Part shown: in pieces, positions 55,564-63,488 of the stretch
Numbering within the stretch: position 1 is the stretch's first letter
Layout of the letters: every line of letters starts with the position of its first letter
Assembly: GCF_025141175.1 (NCBI RefSeq)
Contig: NZ_CP081155.1
Location: 344,001-408,000 of the forward strand
From: Jannaschia sp. M317
GTDB taxonomy: Bacteria > Pseudomonadota > Alphaproteobacteria > Rhodobacterales > Rhodobacteraceae
Direction of reading: 5' to 3'
DNA length: 64,000 nt
Translations under genes and position numbers: made by a program
The notes under the pieces: generated by a model
What the model was told of the DNA's origin: nothing
The model's input: only the letters and a program-made list of their open reading frames with translations
The model's database searches: none

Positions 55564-56217
55564 ATGTCCCTGTCCGACATTACCGCCCGCATCGACGCCG
55601 CCTGCACCGACGCAAACCGTGCGCCGGGTGATGTGTCGCTGATCGCCGTCAGCAAGGTGCAGCCCGACGCCCGCGTCGAGGCCGTGCTGCAAAGCGGGCA
55701 CCGCATCTTCGGCGAGAACCGCGTGCAGGAGGCGCAGGGAAAGTGGCCCGCCTGGCTGGACCGTTTCAACGGGGTCGAACTGCACCTGCTGGGACCGCTG
55801 CAATCGAACAAGGTCCGCCCCGCGGTCGAGCTGTTTGACGTAATCCACACCATCGACCGCCCGAAACTGGCCCGCCGCATCGCCGATATCGCGCAGGAGC
55901 TGGGGCGCGCACCACGGCTGTTCGTGCAGGTCAACACCGGCGCAGAGCCGCAGAAGGCGGGCGTCCTGCCCGATGGCGTGGATGCTCTGGTGGCCGAGAT
56001 GCGGGGGATGGACCTGTCCGTGACTGGCCTGATGTGTATTCCGCCCGTCGAGGACGACCCCGCCCCCCATTTCGACCTGCTGGCGGACCTGGCCGCGCGC
56101 AACGGGCTGGACGGGTTGTCCATGGGCATGAGCGCGGATTTCGAAACCGCAATCGCCCACGGGGCGACCCATGTGCGCGTCGGTTCCGCGATCTTTGGTG
56201 CGCGCACGGCGGCCTGA
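55564..56217 (+). CDS. yggS: YggS family PLP-binding protein
   Basis: A 217-residue single-domain PLP barrel (PLPBP/COG0325). The PLP-lysine is in LIAVSKVQPDARV near residue 36; IFGENRVQEAQGKW, HLLGPLQSNKVR, and GLSMGMSADFETAIAHGATHVRVGSAIFG are the conserved blocks. It regulates free PLP and amino acid pools and has no known catalysis. GGAGG precedes the ATG. The last residues (ARTAA) and stop lie in one arm of a 24-bp inverted repeat. Confidence 0.94.
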   Translation: MSLSDITARIDAACTDANRAPGDVSLIAVSKVQPDARVEAVLQSGHRIFGENRVQEAQGKWPAWLDRFNGVELHLLGPLQSNKVRPAVELFDVIHTIDRPKLARRIADIAQELGRAPRLFVQVNTGAEPQKAGVLPDGVDALVAEMRGMDLSVTGLMCIPPVEDDPAPHFDLLADLAARNGLDGLSMGMSADFETAIAHGATHVRVGSAIFGARTAA

Positions 56218-56268
56218 AGCCCGCCCTACGGCTGACGCGCAGGACCCGTAGGGCGGGCTTCAGGCCGC
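56208..56268. repeat. 24-bp perfect inverted repeat (family A pair) between convergent genes
   Basis: Arms at 56208-56231 and 56245-56268 are perfect complements with a 13-base spacer. Each arm resembles the family A repeat (22 of 24 bases to 2430-2456 and 50760-50786), in head-to-head orientation. The stem carries the stop codons of both yggS (56215-56217) and the L,D-transpeptidase gene (56226-56228) and may act as a bidirectional mRNA end or REP-like protein-binding site. There is no T-run. Confidence 0.88.
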
Positions 56269-56765
56269 CTTCCTCCGACGCACAGGCGCAGGCCCGGACG
56301 CAGGTGCGCCACGAGCCAGCGCAGGTCCGGCGCTGCAAAGGCGACGCAGCCCTCGGTCGGATGGCCGGGCCTGCGCCAGCGATGCAGGAAAATGGCCGAC
56401 CCCTTTCCGGGCTGCGCGCACGGCCAGTTCCAGTCGGTCAGAATCACGAGATCATAAAGCGGGTCGGCCCGCCGGAGCGCCTCGTGCGAGGCGGCAAAGG
56501 GCGCGCGGACCGGGTGATTGTAGGCAGGATGCGCCGGATCATCGCACCAGAGGTCGCGCGGACCGATCGGTTTCGCCCAAGGATGCGGGCGCGGCACGCG
56601 GTCGGGCCGATAGAGCAGGCCGATAACCCGGTGCAGACCCGTCGGCGTCGCCCCGTCCCCCTCGCGCTTGTCGCGCGTCAGTCCCCCGCGACCGATGGTG
56701 CAAGGCAACCGTCGCCCCCGAAACCGCAGGCCCGTGGGGGTCAGAACCATGTCGGCGGGGGTCAT
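56226..56765 (-). CDS. L,D-transpeptidase (YkuD domain) family protein
   Basis: A 179-residue protein with the YkuD catalytic motif near residue 135: FLHRWRRPGHPTEGCVAF, i.e. His followed by T-x-G-Cys with the catalytic Cys intact. There is no signal peptide, unusual for a peptidoglycan cross-linking enzyme, and the protein is short; such short YkuD proteins are common in Rhodobacteraceae. The last residues (about PEARPTG) are encoded by the right arm of the inverted repeat. Its start overlaps the ribA stop (ATGA). Confidence 0.82.
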   Translation of the reverse strand: MTPADMVLTPTGLRFRGRRLPCTIGRGGLTRDKREGDGATPTGLHRVIGLLYRPDRVPRPHPWAKPIGPRDLWCDDPAHPAYNHPVRAPFAASHEALRRADPLYDLVILTDWNWPCAQPGKGSAIFLHRWRRPGHPTEGCVAFAAPDLRWLVAHLRPGLRLCVGGRRPEARPTGPARQP

Positions 56766-57805
56766 CGCAGGTGCCCCGATTTCTGACGTTTCACGTCCAG
56801 GTAGGCGGCATTCTCCGGCCCGCGCCCCACGTGCAACGGCACGCGATCCACGACCGTGAGTCCCTGTCCTTCCATCATTGCGATCTTGCGCGGGTTGTTC
56901 GTCATCAGGCGGATTCGCGCGATGCCCAGACGGCGCAGCAGGGATGCGCCCAGACGGAAGTCCCGCTCGTCGTCCTCGAACCCCAAGCGGTGATTGGCCT
57001 GCACGGTATCGAACCCCTGATCCTGCAGGTCATAGGCCCGCATCTTGTTGGCCAGGCCGATGCCCCGCCCCTCCTGATTGAGATAGAGAAGGATCCCGGC
57101 CCCTTCGGACCCCATCGCGGCCAGCGCCCCGTGCAACTGCGGGCCGCAGTCGCATTTGAGCGAGCCGAGGACATCGCCCGTGAAACAGGCCGAATGCAGC
57201 CGCACCAGAACGGGTGTCGCGCGATCAGGGGCACCGATCTCGAAGGCATAATGCTCCTCCCCGCCGCCGTCTTCGCGGAAGACATGCAGCCGCCCGGCCC
57301 GGGCGGCGGCGATGGGCAGGCGTGCGGCGGCGACATCGCGGGGCAGGCCCGTTTCAGGCGTAACATGGGACGGCAGGACGGTCAGACCCGGCGGCGGGGG
57401 GGCCGCGACACCGACAACCGAGGGCAGGATCTGCGCCGCCTTGGCCAGGGCCACACCGCTGCGCCAGGGCGCGCAGTCCCCGCCGCGCAGGGTCGCCAAG
57501 GGCCCCTTCATGGGCGCGCGCAGGTCATGGGCCGGGTCGGCCAGCCCGCGAATCCAGGCCAAATCGGCATCAGCCGGCACCGAAACGCGGGCAATATCCC
57601 CGTCGTAGGCGCGCGCCTTCAACGTCTCGGCGCGGCGACCGGTCAACACCTGCACCAACGGCCCCAAGTCCCGCAGGGCGCTCAGCCTCTCTGCCGTGAG
57701 GGTTTCGGCCGCTGCCAGAACCAGGGGGCCGACCGCGACCGGCACGCCAAGGCGGAAATCGGCGCGCGCACGGGCGACAAGCTCGGTCAGGGTGGGCGAG
57801 AGCAT
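56762..57805 (-). CDS. ribA: GTP cyclohydrolase II
   Basis: A 347-residue enzyme opening the GTP ring in riboflavin synthesis. The zinc motif HSACFTGDVLGSLKCDCG keeps its three cysteines, and LYLNQEGRGIGLANKMRAY and TNNPRKIAMM are the catalytic and substrate blocks. The RibA domain takes up only the C-terminal 200 or so residues; the N-terminal 150 (for example LRDLGPLVQVLTGRRAE) resembles a decayed or divergent domain not present in E. coli RibA. GAGG before ATG 57805 sets the start. No FMN riboswitch is seen upstream. Confidence 0.93.
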   Translation of the reverse strand: MLSPTLTELVARARADFRLGVPVAVGPLVLAAAETLTAERLSALRDLGPLVQVLTGRRAETLKARAYDGDIARVSVPADADLAWIRGLADPAHDLRAPMKGPLATLRGGDCAPWRSGVALAKAAQILPSVVGVAAPPPPGLTVLPSHVTPETGLPRDVAAARLPIAAARAGRLHVFREDGGGEEHYAFEIGAPDRATPVLVRLHSACFTGDVLGSLKCDCGPQLHGALAAMGSEGAGILLYLNQEGRGIGLANKMRAYDLQDQGFDTVQANHRLGFEDDERDFRLGASLLRRLGIARIRLMTNNPRKIAMMEGQGLTVVDRVPLHVGRGPENAAYLDVKRQKSGHLR

Positions 57806-57975
57806 GGGGACCTCTGAAACATTCGGGCGGGTGCCGCGACCCGTCGGCCCCACTTATGTAACATTTCCCCGGCGGGTGACACGTCGCCGTGATCCCGTCG
57901 TGAGAATTCTACCAAGCCGCTTGGCCTGCGCCGCCGCATAGGTCACCAAAGGGCCAACGAGATTGGAGTGACACG

Positions 57976-58662
57976 ATGGCGAACCTCAAGAAGATCCTGC
58001 TGGTGGACGACGACGACGACCTGCGCGACGCCCTGGCCGAACAATTGGTGATGACCGAGGATTTCGACGTCTTCGAGGCCGACAGCGGCGCGACCGGCAT
58101 GGCGCGTGCCAAGGAGCAGATCTACGATTTGGTGGTGCTAGACGTGGGCCTGCCCGACACCGATGGCCGCGAGCTGTGCCGCCTGATGCGCAAGTCGGGC
58201 GTGAAATGCCCCATTGTGATGCTGACCGGCCATGACACGGATGCCGACACGATCCTGGGTCTGGACGCCGGGGCCAACGACTACATCTCCAAGCCGTTCA
58301 AGTTTCCGGTCCTTCTGGCGCGCATCCGCGCCCAGTTGCGCCAGCATGAGCAATCCGAGGACGCCGTGTTCCAGCTGGGGCCGTATACCTTCAAGCCCGC
58401 GATGAAGATGCTGGTCACCGAAGACGACAAGAAAGTCCGCCTGACCGAGAAAGAAACCAATATTCTCAAGTTCCTATACCGGGCCAATGATGGCACGGTG
58501 GCGCGCGATGTGCTGCTGCATGAGGTCTGGGGCTACAACGCGGGCGTCACAACGCACACGCTGGAAACCCATATCTACCGCCTCCGCCAGAAGATCGAGC
58601 CCGATCCCTCGAACGCGCGTCTGCTGGTCACCGAAAGCGGCGGATATCGTCTGATGGCGTGA
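57976..58662 (+). CDS. cenR: OmpR-family response regulator (CenR-like)
   Basis: A 228-residue regulator. The receiver has DDDDDLRDALAEQL, the phospho-acceptor Asp in VVLDVGLPDTDG and Lys in ISKPFKFPV; the winged-helix domain contains LTEKETNILKFLYRA and THTLETHIYRLRQKIEPDP. The wording matches the conserved alphaproteobacterial envelope regulator CenR, which is essential in several relatives and controls cell-envelope and division genes. The kinase CenK is not adjacent. Symbol is given from family resemblance and could be wrong. Confidence 0.75.
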   Translation: MANLKKILLVDDDDDLRDALAEQLVMTEDFDVFEADSGATGMARAKEQIYDLVVLDVGLPDTDGRELCRLMRKSGVKCPIVMLTGHDTDADTILGLDAGANDYISKPFKFPVLLARIRAQLRQHEQSEDAVFQLGPYTFKPAMKMLVTEDDKKVRLTEKETNILKFLYRANDGTVARDVLLHEVWGYNAGVTTHTLETHIYRLRQKIEPDPSNARLLVTESGGYRLMA

Positions 58663-58753
58663 CGGGCGAGACACAGGCCGGGGCGAAATACCGGATCCGG
58701 CCTGATTTACGTTAGGGAACCCTGACGAAGCTGTCTTATGCTTTCACCACCGC

Positions 58754-58826
58754 TGCATCCGCGGACGATCTGGATGCAACCTCCCTGTTGGACTTGGCCG
58801 GACACCGTTTGTCCGGCCTCTTTTTT
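58754..58826 (+). ncRNA. Candidate small RNA or structured 3' UTR with terminator
   Basis: In the gap after cenR there is a 7-bp hairpin (TGCATCC/GGATGCA, 58754-58760 with 58771-58777) followed by CCTCCCT, an anti-Shine-Dalgarno-like stretch, and then a strong terminator hairpin (58796-58826). That hairpin-CCUCC-terminator order resembles small regulatory RNAs of the Rhodobacteraceae, but it may equally be the cenR 3' untranslated region. No promoter was confidently identified. Confidence 0.3.
58796..58826 (+). terminator. Intrinsic terminator downstream of cenR
   Basis: A 9-bp stem (58796-58804, GGCCGGACA, with 58810-58818) and a five-base loop are followed by TCTTTTTT. It lies 134 bases beyond the cenR stop on the plus strand. 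Confidence 0.9.
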
Positions 58827-58864
58827 CCGGCCTGCATCTTTTCCGGCCTACATCGCGGCGGGCG

Positions 58865-60112
58865 TCAGCGCGGCCGCTCTGGCAGGCGCAGGATCGCAGC
58901 CCCGATCAGACCTGCCCCCAACACGATCACCGACACGCCAAGGTAGGGTGCCCGCAGCGCCGCCTCGCGCCCCATTGACGGTTCCAGCCAGGCGACCGCC
59001 GCGCCGCCCGCCAAAGCCCCCAGCGGCATCATTCCCCAGCCAAAGAACCGGTAAACCGAATTGACCCGTCCCAGCAAAGCGTCGGGGATGCTGCGCTGCC
59101 GGTAGCTGACCGTGACCACGTTCCACAGCATCCCGCCCATCGCCTCGGCGAACAACGCGATCCCCACGACCAGCGGCGCAGAGGTCAGCCCGATCGCCCC
59201 GTAGGCCAAGGCAAAGATCGCCATGGCCATCCACAGGCTGCGCGTGGCCCCGACCCGCGCCGTCAACCAAGGGGCCAGCAGTCCGCCCAACACGCCCCCG
59301 GCCGCGCCCGCCGTCAGCAGGATACCGTGCCCGACAGGGCCCAGGCCCAACACCTCCTGCGAAAACAGCACCAGCATGGTCAGGGACGCCATTGCGCAGG
59401 CGTTCAACACCCCCAGCAGAATTGCCAACCGCCAGATCATCGCGTGCCGCCAGATCCAGTGCAGCCCCTCGGCCAGTTCGGTGCCAAAGGCCCGTCGCGC
59501 CGGGGCGGTTCGCGCGGGGATCACCATCAACCAGACAAGCCCCGCCGCCCCGGCGAACGTCAGCGCGTCGAACCCGAAGGGCACGGGCAGAGCCAGCGCG
59601 ATCAGCACCCCGGCCAGCGGCGGTCCGATGAAATGGCCTGCAATCCGCTCGATTGACCAAAGCTGGCCGTTCGCCGCCTCCAGGGCGTCATGAGCCACCA
59701 CAGCGGGCAGGACAGTCTGCGCCGCATTGTCGCGCAGCACCTCGGCCGCGCCCAACAAGAAGGCCACCGCACAAAGCCCCGCGATCATCCAGCCCGGCTC
59801 GCCCACCGGTGGCGGGGCGGCCAGCACCATCGCCACGATGCCCAGCGTCAGAACCGCGCGGAACAGGTCGGCACGGATCATCAGGCGGCGGCGGTCGATA
59901 CGGTCCGTGATCACGCCCGCGGGCAGGGTGAACAACAACCAGGGCAGCCGCGTCGCCACCGCCGTCAGGGAAATCAACACCGGGTCCCGCGTCACCAAAG
60001 AGGCGAGCCAGGGAAACGCCAACGCCGAAACGCCGTCGCCCAGGTTCGAGATCCCCGAGGCGGTCACCAGCCAGCGATAATTCCGGTTCTCGCGCAGCAG
60101 CGTCAGGGACAT
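58865..60112 (-). CDS. MFS transporter (antibiotic-efflux-like, MFS_3 type)
   Basis: A 415-residue membrane protein with about twelve helices. The N-terminus FRENRNYRWL-like LLRENRNYRWLVTASGISNLGDGVSALAFPWLA and the loop GVITDRIDRRRLM are typical of the MFS_3/enterobactin-exporter-like group. The ATG at 60112 gives the normal N-terminus; the long frame upstream of it is non-coding. Substrate unknown. Converges on cenR. Confidence 0.9.
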   Translation of the reverse strand: MSLTLLRENRNYRWLVTASGISNLGDGVSALAFPWLASLVTRDPVLISLTAVATRLPWLLFTLPAGVITDRIDRRRLMIRADLFRAVLTLGIVAMVLAAPPPVGEPGWMIAGLCAVAFLLGAAEVLRDNAAQTVLPAVVAHDALEAANGQLWSIERIAGHFIGPPLAGVLIALALPVPFGFDALTFAGAAGLVWLMVIPARTAPARRAFGTELAEGLHWIWRHAMIWRLAILLGVLNACAMASLTMLVLFSQEVLGLGPVGHGILLTAGAAGGVLGGLLAPWLTARVGATRSLWMAMAIFALAYGAIGLTSAPLVVGIALFAEAMGGMLWNVVTVSYRQRSIPDALLGRVNSVYRFFGWGMMPLGALAGGAAVAWLEPSMGREAALRAPYLGVSVIVLGAGLIGAAILRLPERPR

Positions 60113-60217
60113 GGGCGGCACCTCTGCAGACAGGCTGTCACCTGGCACGCGCGGCCGCAAGGGCTTGTCATCGTCGCCCCCAATAGGGTTCGATGACGCA
60201 GGAACGGAGAGTAGATC

Positions 60218-60865
60218 ATGAGCAACGGCTTCACAGAGATGCTCGACCGGGCGCAGGCCTTTTACGGGGCGCTGGCGCGGAACAACTCCAAGGACTGGTT
60301 CGAGCCGCGCAAGGCCCAATGGAAAGCCGATATCGAAGGGCCCGCCACCCTCCTGACCGAAATCGTGGCCGAGGAGCTGAGCCGGATGACCGGGCTGGGC
60401 CATACGCCCAAGCTGTTCCGCATCTACCGAGACGTCCGATTTTCCGGGGACAAGACACCCTACAAGACGCGGTTGGGCATGCTCTGGTCGCCGGTGGAAC
60501 CTGCGCCGCTGTTCTATTTCGCGATCGACCCGGACCGCACCCATGTCGGCTGCGCAGCACAGGGGTTGGACAAGGACGGGATCACCCGCTTTCGCGCGCT
60601 CGTCGATCGCGACGGCGACAGATTGCAGCAGCTTATCGACGACAGCGGCGGCACGCTGACAAGCATCGGGGCCGCGCCGTTGAAACGCGTGCCCAAGCCC
60701 TACGCCGCCAATCATCCCCATGCAGAGTTGCTCAGGCGCAGATCCCTCGCCCTGAGCCTGCCATTGGCCGACGGATGGCGCGCGGGCGACGGGCTGGTCG
60801 CGGCCCTGATCGACCGGTTCCAGGTGTTGATGCCCGTCCGCGATTTCCTGGCACGCAGCCTGTGA
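60218..60865 (+). CDS. DUF2461 (TIGR02453) family protein
   Basis: A 215-residue soluble protein matching DUF2461 by NNSKDWFEPRKAQWKADIEGP near residue 25, LFRIYRDVRFSGDKTPYKTR and the C-terminal PLADGWRAGDGLV region. The biochemical function is unknown. GGAGAG lies seven bases before the ATG. It starts a run of three coupled genes with a GNAT enzyme and an MFS transporter, both linked by four-base overlaps. Confidence 0.88.
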   Translation: MSNGFTEMLDRAQAFYGALARNNSKDWFEPRKAQWKADIEGPATLLTEIVAEELSRMTGLGHTPKLFRIYRDVRFSGDKTPYKTRLGMLWSPVEPAPLFYFAIDPDRTHVGCAAQGLDKDGITRFRALVDRDGDRLQQLIDDSGGTLTSIGAAPLKRVPKPYAANHPHAELLRRRSLALSLPLADGWRAGDGLVAALIDRFQVLMPVRDFLARSL

Positions 60866-61353
60866 GCGTTCTGCGCCCAGCCACCGCCCGCGATCTGGAC
60901 GCGATCTCGGACCTCTTGGGGCGATGCTATCCTGTGCTGCTGGCCGCTGATTACCCCGCCGACCTTCTGGCCGAAGCCCTGCCCGCCATGACGCGCGCGC
61001 AGCCCGCGCTGGTGGCGACGGGCACGTATCACGTCATAGACGACGGTGTTCACCTGCTGGCCGCCGGAGGCTGGACGCGCATGGCCCCGGGTGGCGATGC
61101 CGTCACGCCGGGCACCGGCCACATCCGTCACCTGGCCGTTGACCCGACGCAGGCCCGGCGCGGTCTGGGCCGCCGCCTGATGTCCCATGTCCTGGCCGAG
61201 GCGGCATCGGAGGGGATGGTCCGGCTCGACTGCCTGTCCACCCGAACGGCCGTGCCCTTCTACCGCAGCCTTGGGTTCATCGTGCGGGGTCCGGTCGCAG
61301 TGTCCATGGGCGCGGGCTTGAGCTTCCCCTCGGTCGCGATGACCCGCCCATGA
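60862..61353 (+). CDS. GNAT family N-acetyltransferase
   Basis: A 163-residue acetyltransferase with the GNAT core: RPATARDLDAISDLLGRCYPV, IRHLAVDPTQARRGLGRRLMSHVLAEA (acetyl-CoA loop RRGLGR), and PFYRSLGFIV. GTG 60862 overlaps the DUF2461 stop (GTGA) and the MFS start overlaps its stop. Acceptor unknown. Confidence 0.9.
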   Translation: MSVLRPATARDLDAISDLLGRCYPVLLAADYPADLLAEALPAMTRAQPALVATGTYHVIDDGVHLLAAGGWTRMAPGGDAVTPGTGHIRHLAVDPTQARRGLGRRLMSHVLAEAASEGMVRLDCLSTRTAVPFYRSLGFIVRGPVAVSMGAGLSFPSVAMTRP

Positions 61354-62537
61354 CGCGCAACATCGCCCTCTGGCCCTGGTTTCGGTTCTTTCGGTCCCTG
61401 ATGTTCTGGCAAGCCGTCTGGTTTCTCTACATTCAGGGCCAGCTGTCGGCGGCCGAGGCGATCCTGATCTATGCGCTCTACGACATCTCGACCACCGTGC
61501 TGGAGGTGCCCTCAGGTTGGCTTTCGGACCGCTGGGGCCGCCGCCCGACCCTGATCCTTTCGGCGCTGGCGGGCGTGGCGACGGCGGGGATGCAGGCGCT
61601 GGGCGGAGATTTCTGGTGGTTCGCGCTGGCGCAGATCCTGTTGGGGGCGCATGCCGCCTTCGCCTCCGGTACCGATTCATCGCTGCTCTACGAATCGCTG
61701 GTGGACCTGGACCGCGAAGACGAGGTGGAGCGACAGGAGATGATCGGCTGGCGCGCAGGCTTCGCCGGACTCGCGATCTCGGCGCTGGCGGGTGGCGCGA
61801 TGGCCCGCTGGGACCTCACCTGGCCCTACGTCGCAACCACCGTCGCGATGGTGGCCTTGCTGGCCGTCACGATTGCCCTGCGGGAGCCACCGCGCCGCAC
61901 AGCCCCCGACCGCGCCGCCGTGTTGGCAACCCTCGGCGCGGCCCTGCGCCGCCCGATCCTGATCTGGCTCTTTATCCTGTCGATGCTGATGTACGGGCTG
62001 AGCCACGTCCCCTTCGTCTTCGGCCAGCCCTTTATCGAACGCGCACTGGCGGGTGGCCCGCTTGCCAGCGAGACGCCCCTGATCAGCGGCGCGATCACAG
62101 CGGCGATGATGGCGCTTTCACTGCTTGTTTCGCTGGTCGCGCCGCGCCTGCGTGCCCATGTGGGCCTGATCGCCATGCTGCTCGGGGCCATGGCCATGCA
62201 GGTGGCGCTGCCGGGGGCCCTGGCCATCGCCACGGGGCCACTGGCCGTTCTGCTGCTGCTGGCGCGCATGGTCCCCGATGCGCTCGCCAAGCCCTTCATC
62301 ACGGCGCGCATCCAGCCCCTGCTCAGCGACGACAGCCGGGCCACCTATCTGTCGCTGCAAAGTCTGGCGGGACGCGTGCTCTTTGCGGCAACTCTCTGGC
62401 TCGCCGCCAGCAGCACGAGCGATATTGGCCTGATGCCCGACTCCGACCTGCGCCAACTGCTGTCGGCCTATGCCATCGGGGGGGCGCTCTGCCTACTAGG
62501 CCTTATCCTCGCGGCCAGGCACCTCCGCCTCGACTGA
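61350..62537 (+). CDS. MFS transporter
   Basis: A 395-residue membrane protein with twelve predicted helices; the MFS loop between helices 2 and 3 reads VPSGWLSDRWGRRPTLIL. The start ATG overlaps the GNAT stop. It ends the DUF2461-GNAT-MFS operon and is followed by a family B repeat and xth. Substrate unknown. Confidence 0.92.
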   Translation: MTRNIALWPWFRFFRSLMFWQAVWFLYIQGQLSAAEAILIYALYDISTTVLEVPSGWLSDRWGRRPTLILSALAGVATAGMQALGGDFWWFALAQILLGAHAAFASGTDSSLLYESLVDLDREDEVERQEMIGWRAGFAGLAISALAGGAMARWDLTWPYVATTVAMVALLAVTIALREPPRRTAPDRAAVLATLGAALRRPILIWLFILSMLMYGLSHVPFVFGQPFIERALAGGPLASETPLISGAITAAMMALSLLVSLVAPRLRAHVGLIAMLLGAMAMQVALPGALAIATGPLAVLLLLARMVPDALAKPFITARIQPLLSDDSRATYLSLQSLAGRVLFAATLWLAASSTSDIGLMPDSDLRQLLSAYAIGGALCLLGLILAARHLRLD

Positions 62538-62544
62538 GGGCCCT

Positions 62545-62590
62545 GTTTCTTCTCGGCGAAAATACTCCGGGGGTCTGGGGGCTGGCCCCC
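62545..62590 (-). repeat. Dispersed intergenic repeat, family B, copy 2
   Basis: The reverse-strand counterpart of 21100-21145 (44 of 46 positions identical). It fills the gap between an MFS gene and xth, beginning eight bases after the MFS stop. Its spurious translation (FLLGENTPGV) is one often seen in this bacterial family. Confidence 0.8.
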
Positions 62591-62635
62591 AGCCCCGCCC
62601 CCTGCCAAAAGCGCGACAGACCGAAAGGAACGCCG

Positions 62636-63424
62636 ATGCCCTTCACCCTCGCCACCTGGAACATCAATTCCGTTCGCCTGCGCGAGACGCTCGTCGCGCG
62701 ACTGCTTGAGGAAGAAACCCCCGACGTCCTGTGCCTTCAGGAATGCAAGAGCCCGGTCGACAAGATCCCGCGCGAGGCCTTCACCGCCCTGGGCTATCCC
62801 CACATGGTCGCCCGCGGGCAGAAGGGGTACAACGGCGTCGCCATCCTGTCGAAGCTTCCGATCGAGGAAGCCGGGGCCGCCGATCACGCCGATCTGGGCC
62901 ATGCGCGCCACATCGCCGGACGGCTGGCCAATGGGGTCACGATCCACAACTATTACGTGCCCGCAGGCGGCGACAAACCCGACCGGGCGATCAATGAAAA
63001 ATTCGGGCAAAAGCTCGATTACCTCACCGCCATGCGCGACACGTTCCACGCGGACCGGCCCGAAAAGGCAATCCTGGTGGGGGACCTGAACATCGCGCCC
63101 CGCGAAGACGACGTCTGGGACCACAAGAAGCTGCTGAAGGTCGTCAGCCATACCCCCATCGAGGTGGAGCATCTGGCCCAGACCCAGGACGCCGGCGGCT
63201 GGGTGGACGTGACCCGCGCCGATATCCCTCAGGGCAACCTCTATTCCTGGTGGTCCTATCGCGCGCCCGATTGGGACACCGCCGACAAGGGGCGCCGGTT
63301 GGATCACATCTGGGCCACGGGCGACATTGCACAGGCCGCCCATTCCAGCCGGATCTTGCGCGATGTGCGGGGCTGGGAAAAGCCATCGGACCACGCCCCC
63401 GTTTTCGCGACGTTCGACCTCTAG
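62636..63424 (+). CDS. xth: Exodeoxyribonuclease III
   Basis: A 262-residue AP endonuclease/exonuclease of the ExoIII type. The metal and catalytic residues are intact: TWNINSVR, LCLQECK, VGDLNIAP, GRRLDHIWAT and the terminal SDHAPV. It nicks DNA 5' to abasic sites in base excision repair. The ATG at 62636 begins the conserved fold at once (MPFTLATWNINS). A family B repeat lies in the leader. Confidence 0.96.
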   Translation: MPFTLATWNINSVRLRETLVARLLEEETPDVLCLQECKSPVDKIPREAFTALGYPHMVARGQKGYNGVAILSKLPIEEAGAADHADLGHARHIAGRLANGVTIHNYYVPAGGDKPDRAINEKFGQKLDYLTAMRDTFHADRPEKAILVGDLNIAPREDDVWDHKKLLKVVSHTPIEVEHLAQTQDAGGWVDVTRADIPQGNLYSWWSYRAPDWDTADKGRRLDHIWATGDIAQAAHSSRILRDVRGWEKPSDHAPVFATFDL

Positions 63425-63488
63425 CACCGCACCCTTGGAAATCGCCCCGCGCGGGCGCATATAGCGCCGCAACTGAAAGGATGCCGTC

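Noticed and set aside
57806..57975. FMN riboswitch before ribA
   Set aside because: The 170 bases between ribA and cenR show none of the conserved FMN-aptamer blocks.
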